Of a stretch of 26,949 nt of DNA, positions 15,808 through 23,566 are shown piece after piece (within the stretch, counting starts at the first letter, position 1; every line of letters begins with the position of its first letter). Under the pieces are notes generated by a model. The model was not told the origin of the DNA. It ran no database searches and saw only the letters and a list, made by a program, of their open reading frames with translations. This DNA comes from JBBRCE01 sp038205115 (GTDB lineage Bacteria; Planctomycetota; Planctomycetia; Pirellulales; JBBRCE01). A program made the translations under genes and the position numbers. The stretch is taken from the NCBI GenBank assembly GCA_038205115.1, contig JBBRCE010000065.1, positions 1 to 26,949 of the forward strand, read 5' to 3'.

Positions 15808-17199
15808 TCACTTATTAGCGGCGACCGATGGAGCAACTTCTACGGTTTGCCCAACCGTCAGCGTGCCAGGGTTAGCCGCTACGAGGTTTTCGTCACCGGA
15901 CAGCCCAGACGCCACCTCCGCCTCGGTACCGACGCGAAGCCCGAGCACCAGCTCTTTGCGAACGACTTTTCCGGACTCGATGCAATAGCAACTCGTCTTG
16001 CCAATGTCAGTCATCACGGCAGCAACCGGGATCACCAGAACTTGCTTTTTGGATTCCAAAGTCAGCGTCGACGTGACATACATTCCGGGACGCAACTCGC
16101 CGGAGTCATTCGCAACATCGATCTCGACTTTTAGCGTGCGGTTCGCGGCATCGAGCGCCCAAGCTGAATGCGCAATTTTGTCGTTCGACAACGTCTTGTT
16201 GCCGAGTGCAGGAATGTTGATCTCTACGCCATTTTTTGGGTCGGCGAAGCGGGCTTCCTTCTCAGGCACGTCGATAAATATGCGCACCTTGTCGATTCGG
16301 GTCACGGTGAACAGTGACTTGCCTTGACTGCCGATGGCCGATTGCACGAGGTGCCCCGTGTGTACGTGCCGTCCGCTCACCACACCGTCAAACGGCGCAC
16401 GGATTTTCCGGTATTCAAGCATGGCTTCAACACGTTGTAGTTCCGCTTTGGCGACCTCGACCTTCGCTTCGGCCGTCGCCTGGTCGGCTTTCGCTTTTTC
16501 TCGCTTGGCGTCGCTTTCTTTGACGCCGGCCTTCGCCGACGTGAATTTGGCCTGCGCTTCATCGCGGGCAGCGTTGGCTGCCGTGGCTTGACTGCGGGTT
16601 TCGTCCACCACCTTCGAAGTCACTGCCGCCTGCGCAGCCAGTCCCGTGAGTCGAGTCAACTCCGATTGCCATCGTTCGTAAAGTGCGTCGGTACGCTTGA
16701 TGGCGGCCTGCGCCTCCGGCTCAAGCGATTTGGCCGATTCGACCAGAGCCTCTGCTACCGTCACCGCGGCTCGAGCTTGTTCGACCTCTGCCTTCGCTTG
16801 CAGAACCAGCGACTCTTTCTGAAGGCGCTCTTCGACCATCTCAGGAACGGTGAGTTCTGCAAGGAGTTGCCCCGGCTCAGTCATTTTGCCGTCGGAATCA
16901 TAGACGGGGCCCTTTACCAGGTCGCCCATCTCCACGTAGATGCGTTCGATGAAACCGGAAATCTTCGAAACGACTTCGGTTTCTTCGAACGCCTCGACTC
17001 GGCCTGGCTGTTCCGTTTTACGATTCAGTGTTTTACGTTGTGGTTGCACAACCGTCACACGCGTGACATTAGCATTCGTGGCGGCTTTGTTGTTAGCGAA
17101 CAGGGTTTCCGATTCGCTGCTCTTGGCGTTGCATCCGCTCAATGAAAGCGGAAGCACGATTATCAGCCAAGCCGCGAATCGTAGCGTCATATTTGGCAT
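15808..17199 (-). CDS. RND efflux periplasmic adaptor (membrane fusion protein)
   Basis: A 463-aa HlyD/AcrA-like adaptor that links the inner-membrane pump to the TolC-type channel. The lipobox LSLSG-Cys23 follows a hydrophobic signal (FAAWLIIVLPLS), so it is a lipoprotein. The split biotinyl-lipoyl-like domain is at about 60-115 (GRVEAFEETEVVSKISGFIE) and about 285-315 (YRKIRAPFDGVVSGRHVHTG). Between them is an unusually long alpha-hairpin (about 125-280), Ala/Glu/Lys-rich and coiled-coil forming. The beta-barrel and membrane-proximal domains follow (VRIFIDVPEKEARF, GELRPGMYVTSTLTL, VLVIPVAAVMTD). Its ATG overlaps the pump's TAA by one base (TAATG), which indicates translational coupling. 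The start is fixed by that overlap and the signal peptide. Confidence 0.93.
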   Translation of the reverse strand: MPNMTLRFAAWLIIVLPLSLSGCNAKSSESETLFANNKAATNANVTRVTVVQPQRKTLNRKTEQPGRVEAFEETEVVSKISGFIERIYVEMGDLVKGPVYDSDGKMTEPGQLLAELTVPEMVEERLQKESLVLQAKAEVEQARAAVTVAEALVESAKSLEPEAQAAIKRTDALYERWQSELTRLTGLAAQAAVTSKVVDETRSQATAANAARDEAQAKFTSAKAGVKESDAKREKAKADQATAEAKVEVAKAELQRVEAMLEYRKIRAPFDGVVSGRHVHTGHLVQSAIGSQGKSLFTVTRIDKVRIFIDVPEKEARFADPKNGVEINIPALGNKTLSNDKIAHSAWALDAANRTLKVEIDVANDSGELRPGMYVTSTLTLESKKQVLVIPVAAVMTDIGKTSCYCIESGKVVRKELVLGLRVGTEAEVASGLSGDENLVAANPGTLTVGQTVEVAPSVAANK

Positions 17200-20100
17200 T
17201 ATGAATTGCCCTCCGCTGCGCCGATTGAACCCGATGAATTCGGACCCACGAAAAAACGGCTCGCTGGGTCATCCGGATCGAGCGACACCGTGTTGCGGCT
17301 GGCGTCGCCTTGCACGAGTGCGAAAATTGATGGCAGAAACAGCAGCGTGGCGAATGTGGCGGCAACTAAGCCGCCGATGACTGCACGCCCCAACGGAGCG
17401 ATTTGCTCGCTGCCTTCGCCATGACCAATTGCCAGTGGAATCATACCGGCCAGCATGGCCAGGCTCGTCATCAGGATGGGACGTAGTCGCCCCGCCGCGC
17501 CGTTCATCGCCGCCTCGCTGGCGGAATCGCCTTTCATGCGATTGTGCTCGGCGAACGTGACCAACAAGATTCCATTCGCCATCGCCACTCCCATGGCCAT
17601 GATCGCCCCAATGAATGACTGGATGTTAAGTGTGGTACCGGTAATCCACAACGCCAGCAGAACGCCGGCAATAACCGCCGGAGCGGTGGAGACCGTCACC
17701 AACGACAGCTTCAGCGATTGGTAGTTAGCTGTCAGCAGCAGAAAGATCACCACCACTGACAAGGCCAAACCCGTTGTGAGTCCAGAGAACATTTGTTGCA
17801 GTGGCGGAATCTGGCCGCGTACCTCAACCGTAACTCCTGGCGGCGGATCGCCAACCTTCTTTAATGCCGCGGTGATCTGCCGCGACACGGAGCCCAAATC
17901 CGCATCGCGAATATTTGCAGTCATACTGACTTGCCGTCGCATATTATAGCGATCGTATTCACCGGGCATGGTGCCAGGTCGGACGTCGGCCACGTCGCGG
18001 AGCAGCAATTGCTTGTCCTTATGGCCCTTGACGACCAACGATTCCAAATCGGCCGTCGATTGCATTTTCAATTGCGGGATTTGAATCTGCACTTGGTACC
18101 CGATGCCGGTCGCGGGATCGGGCCAATAGCTTGGAATGACAAAACGTGACGAGGAAGTGGCCGCCAGAGTCGAACGTGCCACGTCGGACGCGGAGACTTG
18201 ACTTAATCCCGCCTTCGAGCGATCAACCTTTACATCAATGGTCGGATAATCTAGAGGCTGCGAGATTTGCAAATCGGCCAGCGTTGGCAACGTCGACAGT
18301 TGTTCGAAAACCTTACTGGCGAAACTCCGATTGTCCGCCATCTTCGGTCCGTTCACCGCAATTTCGATCGGAGTTGGCGATCCAAAGCTCATCACTTCGT
18401 TGACAATGTCCGATGGCTCGAACGAAACACGCAAATCCGGATGCGTGGTCCGTAATTCCGCACGAAGTTCGCGTTTGATATCCTCGACGCGTAATCCACT
18501 CTTCGGCTTTAGCGCCACACGCAAGATCGCTTCTTCCGGGCCCCGCGACCATTGATATACGGCATTGATCGGGTAACTGGTCGGCACGGTACCAACATAG
18601 CCTAAAGTCACCTCGATATTCTTTTGACCGACCTTCTGTTCGATCAAATGCAAGACATCCAACGCGACCTGCTCCGTTCGGTCGATATGCGTTCCGTCCG
18701 GCGCTCGCAAACGCACGCGAAAATCTCCGGTATCGACGACAGGGAATATCTCCTGCCCTAAACGGCCGTATATAAACCAAGCTACGCCAAAGCACACGGT
18801 AAGATACGCGGCGACCGTGATCCAGCGAAAACGGATCAGCCTGCCTAATAATCGATCGTATCGATCCTGAAGTCGACTAAACAACGAGCGTTGCCCCGAT
18901 GAGGCCTCATGCGGTGCCTGTTTGCCCATGATCCACAGCGACAACACCGGCACGAACGTGCTGGAAAGAAAGTATGACGACAGCATCGAAAAGCCGACCG
19001 CCAACGACAACGGCACAAACATCGATCGCGCGGCACCTTCCATGAACAATGATGGAATAAACACGGCCAGAATGCAGAGCATTGCCAAAAACCGCGGTCC
19101 TGCGGTAACCATCGCGCCAGCACGTACGGCCAACGCCGCCGAAGCATGCTTGAGTCGCTGCGAGTGAATATTCTCGACTTCGACGGTCGCCTCGTCAACC
19201 AAGATGCCGATCGCCAACGCCAGACCGCTCAAAGTCATCAAGTTAATCGTATTGCCCGTGATCCACAGCGCGACCAATGCGCTCGTCAGAGCGATCGGTA
19301 TGTTGAGGACAACCACTAACGCGCTGCGCCAGTCGCGGAGAAATAACAGCACCATCAATCCGGTCAGGGCGGCCCCCAGCACGCCTTCCGTCATCAAGTT
19401 GCGGATCGCCCGCGTAACGAATGGCGATTGATCGAATTCGAAACTGACGTGGATATCCGCAGGCAGAAGCGCCTGCATTGACGGAATCGCTTGCTTGACG
19501 CTCTCGACCACACTGAGCGTCGATGCCTCCGCCCTTTTGGTCACCAGAATGTAGATCGCTCGCCGGCCATTCATCAGCGCATAGCCAGTGGTCAAATCGA
19601 ATCCGTCTTGAATGTTGGCAATGTCTCGGAGCGAAAGATTGACGCCCGGCTTCAGTGGGATATCGCCAAAATCGTCGAGCGTGGGCGCAAGCGAATTCAT
19701 GCGGACGACCGGGTATTTGTCGCCAAAGTGGACATTGCCTGAAGGACTGATGGAATTACCTGCGGTCAACGCGCTAATCACATCGTCCGGCGAAAGCGAA
19801 TAGGATTGCAGTTTGTCGGGATCGACATTGATTACGATCGTGCGGGCGCTGCCTCCGAATGGTGGCGGAGCTGATACGCCGGGCAGGCTGGCGAATTTCG
19901 GCCGTACGCGAAACAACGCCAGATCCTGAATCTCGCCTAGGCTTCGCGTTTCGCTCGAAAGCACCAGGTAGCCGACCGGAACACTGCCGGTATCGAAGCG
20001 GGTCACAAACGGCGAGACGGTTCCCGGCGGCATGAAGGCCCGCGCACGATTCACGTAGCTGATCGTCTCGGCCATCGCTTGGGCCATGTTCGTGCCCGGA

Positions 20101-20387
20101 TGAAAGTATAACTTCATCAAACCCAGCGATTGCACGCTCTGGCTTTCGACGTGATGGATTCCGCTGATGTAAAGGAAGTGATACTCGTAGTAATTGGTCA
20201 GCAGCCCTTCCATCTGCGCAGGGTCCATCCCGCCATATGGCTGACAGACGTAAATCACCGGCAGGTTCAAAGTCGGAAAGACATCGACTTCCATCCGCCG
20301 CACTGCCAGCCAACCACCCAGCGCAATTGCCGCAATCACGACCATCACGGTCCAAGGTCTGCGCAGTGCGAGAAAGGTCAAATTCAT
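17199..20387 (-). CDS. RND-family efflux pump (AcrB/CusA-like inner-membrane permease)
   Basis: A proton-driven exporter of about 1062 aa (ATG 20387; TTG 20393 also in frame). Residues below are numbered from the TTG. Architecture is the RND double repeat: TM1 (about 12-28), a large periplasmic loop, TM2-6 (about 335-480), TM7 (about 525-545), a second loop, and TM8-12. TM4 carries ILVDEATVEVENI (Asp400, Glu401), the place of the Asp-Asp relay in AcrB. TM10 reads MGVAMANGILLVTFAE, with Ala939 where AcrB has its relay Lys. The motif FLRDWRSALVVVLNIPIALT is typical of the family. Substrate (drug, metal or lipid-like) is not readable. It is the first gene of a pump-adaptor-channel operon and its stop overlaps the adaptor start. 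Confidence 0.92.
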   Translation of the reverse strand: MNLTFLALRRPWTVMVVIAAIALGGWLAVRRMEVDVFPTLNLPVIYVCQPYGGMDPAQMEGLLTNYYEYHFLYISGIHHVESQSVQSLGLMKLYFHPGTNMAQAMAETISYVNRARAFMPPGTVSPFVTRFDTGSVPVGYLVLSSETRSLGEIQDLALFRVRPKFASLPGVSAPPPFGGSARTIVINVDPDKLQSYSLSPDDVISALTAGNSISPSGNVHFGDKYPVVRMNSLAPTLDDFGDIPLKPGVNLSLRDIANIQDGFDLTTGYALMNGRRAIYILVTKRAEASTLSVVESVKQAIPSMQALLPADIHVSFEFDQSPFVTRAIRNLMTEGVLGAALTGLMVLLFLRDWRSALVVVLNIPIALTSALVALWITGNTINLMTLSGLALAIGILVDEATVEVENIHSQRLKHASAALAVRAGAMVTAGPRFLAMLCILAVFIPSLFMEGAARSMFVPLSLAVGFSMLSSYFLSSTFVPVLSLWIMGKQAPHEASSGQRSLFSRLQDRYDRLLGRLIRFRWITVAAYLTVCFGVAWFIYGRLGQEIFPVVDTGDFRVRLRAPDGTHIDRTEQVALDVLHLIEQKVGQKNIEVTLGYVGTVPTSYPINAVYQWSRGPEEAILRVALKPKSGLRVEDIKRELRAELRTTHPDLRVSFEPSDIVNEVMSFGSPTPIEIAVNGPKMADNRSFASKVFEQLSTLPTLADLQISQPLDYPTIDVKVDRSKAGLSQVSASDVARSTLAATSSSRFVIPSYWPDPATGIGYQVQIQIPQLKMQSTADLESLVVKGHKDKQLLLRDVADVRPGTMPGEYDRYNMRRQVSMTANIRDADLGSVSRQITAALKKVGDPPPGVTVEVRGQIPPLQQMFSGLTTGLALSVVVIFLLLTANYQSLKLSLVTVSTAPAVIAGVLLALWITGTTLNIQSFIGAIMAMGVAMANGILLVTFAEHNRMKGDSASEAAMNGAAGRLRPILMTSLAMLAGMIPLAIGHGEGSEQIAPLGRAVIGGLVAATFATLLFLPSIFALVQGDASRNTVSLDPDDPASRFFVGPNSSGSIGAAEGNS

Positions 20388-20803
20388 AGACAATACGAAA
20401 GGAGTTATCCAGATTGACTAGCGGGGCGCCAGCGAAACACGAATGTTAGGATCGGAAGGCAGTCGAATTACGAATCACCGGCGAATGCAATTCATATTCG
20501 AGTGATCCCACTCATTCGACCCGTTGGTCAGAACAGGGCTGAAATCGTGTCGGGACTATCCCGGGAATGTCCAGGTAGATGATAGTCAGTTTTCCTGCAC
20601 GAGTCAAAATTGTCGCAAGTCCGCCTATGCTCCGCAGCACATGCACGAAATGGAGGGGTTTTCTGCGCGCGGCTCATTTGGCGCGATTGCGATGCGTCCC
20701 GAAAGAACGACGAAACTACACCCAAGCGGATCAAAATCGGACGATCCAACTTGTGTCCGCAAATGATCGATGAGGCGGTCCCCATTCTTCGTCGACCGCC
20801 ATC
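20388..20803. other. intergenic region upstream of the efflux operon
   Basis: No gene is recognised; open frames here have no family resemblance. It should hold the promoter of the leftward efflux operon, but no consensus -35/-10 pair is visible. It may also contain further decayed sequence of the integrase that follows. Confidence 0.35.
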
Positions 20804-21100
20804 ATGACGCAGCGTACCGGAATGCGGCCAACAAAAGACGGCTGGAAGTGCGTTAGCATGCGGACGCAATTCCAGCGGATTCTCGACCGGATTGGCGTGG
20901 CCCACTGGCCGAAGTTGCTCCACGCATTGCGCTCGAGTCGTCAAGCGGAACCGGCGGCGGAGTATCCGGTAAACGTGGCCGCCGCGTGGCTGGGCAACTC
21001 ACCAGCGGTTGCGGCCAAGCACGATCTGCTGGTCCGTGAAACCGACCTTCGAAAAACGACGCAGTCAGTGCCGGACACGAAACGAAGCGAGCCGCATCCC
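20804..21100 (+). pseudogene. C-terminal remnant of a tyrosine recombinase/integrase
   Basis: In plus frame, FQRILDRIGVAHWPKLLHAL then RSSRQAEPAAEYPVNVAAAW and LGNSPAVAAKHDLLV matches the end of the tyrosine-recombinase family common in planctomycetes (pattern 'WPKLFHNLRSTRQTELA..WLGNS..VAAKHYLQVT', from memory). The HxxR box is kept as HALR. The nucleophilic Tyr expected in AKHYL is Asp (AKHDL). The N-terminal core-binding and first catalytic half are missing. The open frame runs on through the tRNA-Ala gene to 21214, which is read-through and not protein. The fragment lies 53 bp from the 3' end of tRNA-Ala, the typical place for an integrated element. Confidence 0.7.
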
Positions 21101-21152
21101 GGGCAAAAAATGCCTGAATACGGCTCGGTGCGATACGGTACAAATGTTTCAG

Positions 21153-21225
21153 TGGAGACGAAGGGGATCGAACCCTCAACCCCCGCGTTGCAAACGCGGT
21201 GCTCTCCCAATTGAGCTACGTCCCC
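21153..21225 (-). tRNA. tRNA-Ala (anticodon TGC)
   Basis: A 73-nt cloverleaf on the minus strand, 5' end at 21225. The acceptor GGGGACG/CGTCTCC includes the G3-U70 wobble that specifies alanine. The anticodon stem CCGCG/CGCGG encloses loop TTTGCAA, anticodon TGC. The T-arm is GGTTCGATCC. The discriminator is A and no CCA is encoded. It lies 50 bp downstream of tRNA-Ile and is probably co-transcribed. Confidence 0.96.
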
Positions 21226-21275
21226 AAATTCACTAACCGAAGCTCGTTCGAAGGCAAACCCTCCAACGGCTCGAA

Positions 21276-21349
21276 TGCGCGCACTAAGATTCGAACTTAG
21301 GACCTCGTCCTTATCAGGGACGCGCTCTAACCAACTGAGCTATGCGCGC
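21276..21349 (-). tRNA. tRNA-Ile (anticodon GAT)
   Basis: A 74-nt cloverleaf on the minus strand, 5' end at 21349. Acceptor GCGCGCA/TGCGCGC, D-stem GCTC/GAGC, anticodon stem CGTCC/GGACG with loop CTGATAA (anticodon GAT), T-stem CTAAG/CTTAG. The discriminator is A and no CCA is encoded. It is first in a two-tRNA unit with tRNA-Ala, an order usually found in the 16S-23S spacer. Confidence 0.96.
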
Positions 21350-21415
21350 CTGCGATGCAATGCAGGCGTGTGCCGCAGGCAATTTTGCGACGCTCGCAAC
21401 GCTTGCCGACGGCGA

Positions 21416-21432
21416 CGACCCTGGAAGGGTCG
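21416..21432. other. leader hairpin before tRNA-Ile
   Basis: CGACCCT (21416-21422) and AGGGTCG (21426-21432) form a perfect 7-bp stem with a 3-nt loop. It lies between the inferred promoter and tRNA-Ile, so it would be in the precursor leader. It may assist processing; this is inference. Confidence 0.35.
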
Positions 21433-21447
21433 CCTGACGAGTAGAGT

Positions 21448-21475
21448 ATTCTAAATCCAAGTCCGCGCCTGTCAA
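21448..21475 (-). promoter_or_regulatory. promoter of the tRNA-Ile/tRNA-Ala unit
   Basis: On the minus strand TTGACA (21475-21470), a 16-bp spacer and TAGAAT (21453-21448) give a near-perfect housekeeping promoter. Transcription would begin near 21441, about 90 nt before the mature tRNA-Ile 5' end. Confidence 0.75.
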
Positions 21476-21770
21476 AGGGGAGTCGGGGCAAATTGCGAAC
21501 TGTTTTTTGCCAGGCCGTGCGTTTTCGCGCACGCTCGCCGCCGCAACAACGGTTTTTGTACTTCGAATCTCTTCGCGAAGAACTGTCGCGCATGATGCTC
21601 GCGGATTCGCGACGGCCCGCCCAGTGCAATTGCAGCGGCACAATCGTCATCAAGCGAACGTCAATGCCGCAAAACGCTGCACTTGCGCACCGAATGCCCG
21701 CAAATTTCCGGCGGGCGTCCAATTTTTGTAATTGTCGGCGGCGGCAGCCATGCGAGTCAGCACGTCAGCG
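21476..21770. other. divergent intergenic region, tRNA unit to thioredoxin
   Basis: No gene is recognised. It separates the leftward tRNA promoter from the rightward thioredoxin promoter. Open frames here are arginine-rich shadows without family resemblance. Confidence 0.4.
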
Positions 21771-21798
21771 TTGACACCCCCGCAGGCGACCCTATAAT
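21771..21798 (+). promoter_or_regulatory. consensus promoter of the thioredoxin gene
   Basis: TTGACA (21771-21776), 16 bp, TATAAT (21793-21798): both hexamers are exact sigma-70-type consensus. The expected start near 21805 leaves a leader of about 50 nt before the ATG at 21854. Confidence 0.85.
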
Positions 21799-21840
21799 TT
21801 CGCACAGAGCAAGAAAAGACACGTTTTCCAGTATTTTCGA

Positions 21841-21846
21841 GGGGAG
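21841..21846 (+). promoter_or_regulatory. ribosome binding site of thioredoxin
   Basis: GGGGAG lies 7 nt before the ATG at 21854 and fixes that start over the longer open frame from 21683. It is one of the stronger Shine-Dalgarno sequences in the window. Confidence 0.7.
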
Positions 21847-21853
21847 ATCGATC

Positions 21854-22183
21854 ATGGCCGGACAAGTCACGGAATTTACGGATGCCAATTTCGAAGCCGA
21901 AGTTTTGAAGTCCGATCACCCGGTTTTGGTCGACTTTTGGGCCCCTTGGTGCGGACCTTGCCGCATGATTGCGCCGATGGTCGAAGAATTGGCCAACGAG
22001 AACAAAGGTTCGTTCAAAGTCGGAAAAATCAACATCGACGAGCATCCCGGTGCCGCACAAAATTATGGCGTCAACAGCATTCCGACCCTGATCGTGTTCA
22101 AGGGCGGTACGGAAGTCGACCGTTTTGTGGGCGTGCGACCCAAGAATCAACTGCAACAAGCGATTGACGCTGCCAAGGCGTAG
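21854..22183 (+). CDS. trxA: thioredoxin
   Basis: A 109-aa thioredoxin, the normal family length. The active site WCGPC is at residues 32-36 (Cys33, Cys36) in the context VLVDFWAPWCGPCRMIAPM. The buried Asp is in LVDFWA (Asp27) and the cis-Pro loop is NSIPTLIVFKGG. It is a cytosolic disulfide reductant for ribonucleotide reductase, peroxiredoxins and others, recycled by thioredoxin reductase (established for the family). There is no signal peptide. It is monocistronic by layout, with its own consensus promoter and strong Shine-Dalgarno sequence, which suggests high expression. Confidence 0.97.
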   Translation: MAGQVTEFTDANFEAEVLKSDHPVLVDFWAPWCGPCRMIAPMVEELANENKGSFKVGKINIDEHPGAAQNYGVNSIPTLIVFKGGTEVDRFVGVRPKNQLQQAIDAAKA

Positions 22184-22511
22184 CGTCTTGTTGATCAATC
22201 GGAGATCGAAGCTTGATTGCCGCTGCAGATTGCGATTCGCTTGCTGTTTGGGGTGAGAAGCTATTCGGCTGGCTGCGCGGAAACAGTTGCGAATTAGTAA
22301 GAAGCAGTTGCGAATTAGTAATTGGGCATTGAAAACTGCATATTTCGAGCGGTTGGCTGGTCGACTTTTCTGTGATTTTTCAATTTTCATTTGCCATTTG
22401 CCATTTACTAATTCTCAATGGCTTCGTCGGCATTGTGTTTGCCGTTGTGTGGAACCGCAACTGTAGCCGCGATCTCACTCAAGCGGCGTTTTTTTGCCGC
22501 TCGCAAAAACA
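22184..22511. other. intergenic region with repeated and inverted AT-rich motifs
   Basis: No gene is recognised. CAGTTGCGAATTAGTAA occurs twice, 21 bp apart (GAATTAGTAA at 22291-22300 and 22312-22321), and its inverse TTACTAATTC lies at 22405-22414. Around the right arm is a short tandem CATTTGC-CATTTGC. The second left arm plus GGGCATTGAAAA is roughly complementary to the CATTTGCCATT.. side, so the stretch 22312-22421 can form a long imperfect hairpin. It may serve as the transcription end of trxA and the opposite gene, or be a dispersed intergenic repeat. Confidence 0.45.
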
Positions 22512-23190
22512 TCATTCGACGCTGCGCCGTACGTCATTTCGCAGCCTCACGGTTGCGGCCACCGCTAGCACCGTGAACAGGGCGACGCCGGCGTAGCGGA
22601 TCGGGCCAGACTCAAACACGATCATGCCGTTGAAGACCATCAGCAGCATGAAACCGTGCAGCAGTCGGTCAAACGTTACCCCGCGCGCTGCGTATCTCTG
22701 GGGCGCGCACCACCAGTAAGTAACATCCGCGGCCCACAGCAAAACGAACATGTACGAGACGTAAACGCCGGCGGCGACGCCGCTGGCCGCGCGGGTGCGT
22801 TCCAGCGACGCGGCATGCGACCAGTGGTCGAAAAAGTGCATCGCCATCGCCACGTGTACCAAAAATCACGATTGCCGCCGACGTCCAGCACCAGCGGACC
22901 GTGGCGCCCGCCAGCGTCGCGGCCTGCCAATCGTCCGGCCGCAACCACAGCATGCCGAGTAGCGCCGCAGCATACCAACTGAGCGAAAGTCGCACGGTGT
23001 TGCGCGTGAGTTGATCGCCCACATTCGAACCGTCGAGGCATGAGATTTCCAGCACCGCGGCAAGCGTCGTAAATCCTGCCGCCGCCATCAACAGGTGGAT
23101 TCGCTGGCGTCGCGAAGCAATCTCGGTTGCGAAGTGCATAAAGTTGCGCGAAAAGCGGTCAGACGAGATTGCTTGTGCGACATCCGTCAA
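22512..23190 (-). pseudogene. integral membrane protein of unknown family, frameshifted
   Basis: Two overlapping minus frames together make one plausible membrane protein of about 225 aa. The first (from ATG 23190) runs MTDVAQAISSDRFSRNFMHF ... RQRIHLLMAAAGFTTLAAVL ... LSLSWYAAALLGMLWLR ... CWTSAAIVIF. The second takes over near 22865 (VHVAMAMHFFDHWSHAASLE ... VYVSYMFVLLWAADVTYWW ... RLLHGFMLLMVFNGMIVF ... AGVALFTVLAVAATVRLR) and ends at 22512. The switch falls at a T-run (ATTTTTGG), so one base has been lost or gained there. This could be a true mutation or a homopolymer sequencing error. Several hydrophobic helices are evident and no catalytic motif is seen. The product would sit in the cytoplasmic membrane. 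Confidence 0.7.
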
Positions 23191-23566
23191 AAATTATGCC
23201 TAATCTATTTATAAATGTCGAGCTTGGCGCACGAGTCCGCTGATCGCCAATTTGCCTGAGTGAAGTACTGCTGAAAGAATCGAGCTGCGCTGGTCCAAGA
23301 TTTCGAGCAGGCGACAAACATTTTCGCGCCCGGCGGACTTTCGCTAAAGGTCGTCGGTTTTCAGCCATGCCATATTGAGCGGTGGAACTGGTTCCGCGTT
23401 TTCCGTTTCTTAGCATATCCGCCGGCTAGCAAGGTTTTGTCGCCAAGATGATTGACGCCAGCCGAGGCGGAGGCGATATTCAAAGCGCTCCACCCGCCTT
23501 GAAAACCTCGATTCAATCTGCCGCACACGTCGATTTCATTCGCTCCTTTGCCCCAACGAGTTCCCC
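23191..23566. other. intergenic region upstream of the sulfatase
   Basis: No gene is recognised. It includes a short palindrome-like GGAACTGGTTCC near 23384-23395 and a possible weak TTGACG..TATTCA pair around 23452-23482 with long spacing. I see no convincing promoter or RNA. Confidence 0.35.

Noticed and set aside
21102..21236. Plus-strand open frames ending 'GIEPSTPALQTRCSPN' and 'RRGSNPQPPRCKRGALPIEL'
   Set aside because: These peptides are translations of the tRNA-Ala gene, a well-known mis-annotation.
22284..22421. A possible CRISPR-like array from the repeated 17-bp motif
   Set aside because: There are only two direct copies with a 4-5 bp gap, no regular spacers and no cas genes.
23159..23416. 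A minus-strand 85-codon frame upstream of the membrane protein
   Set aside because: It has no family features or ribosome binding site and overlaps the start of the better-supported membrane protein frame.
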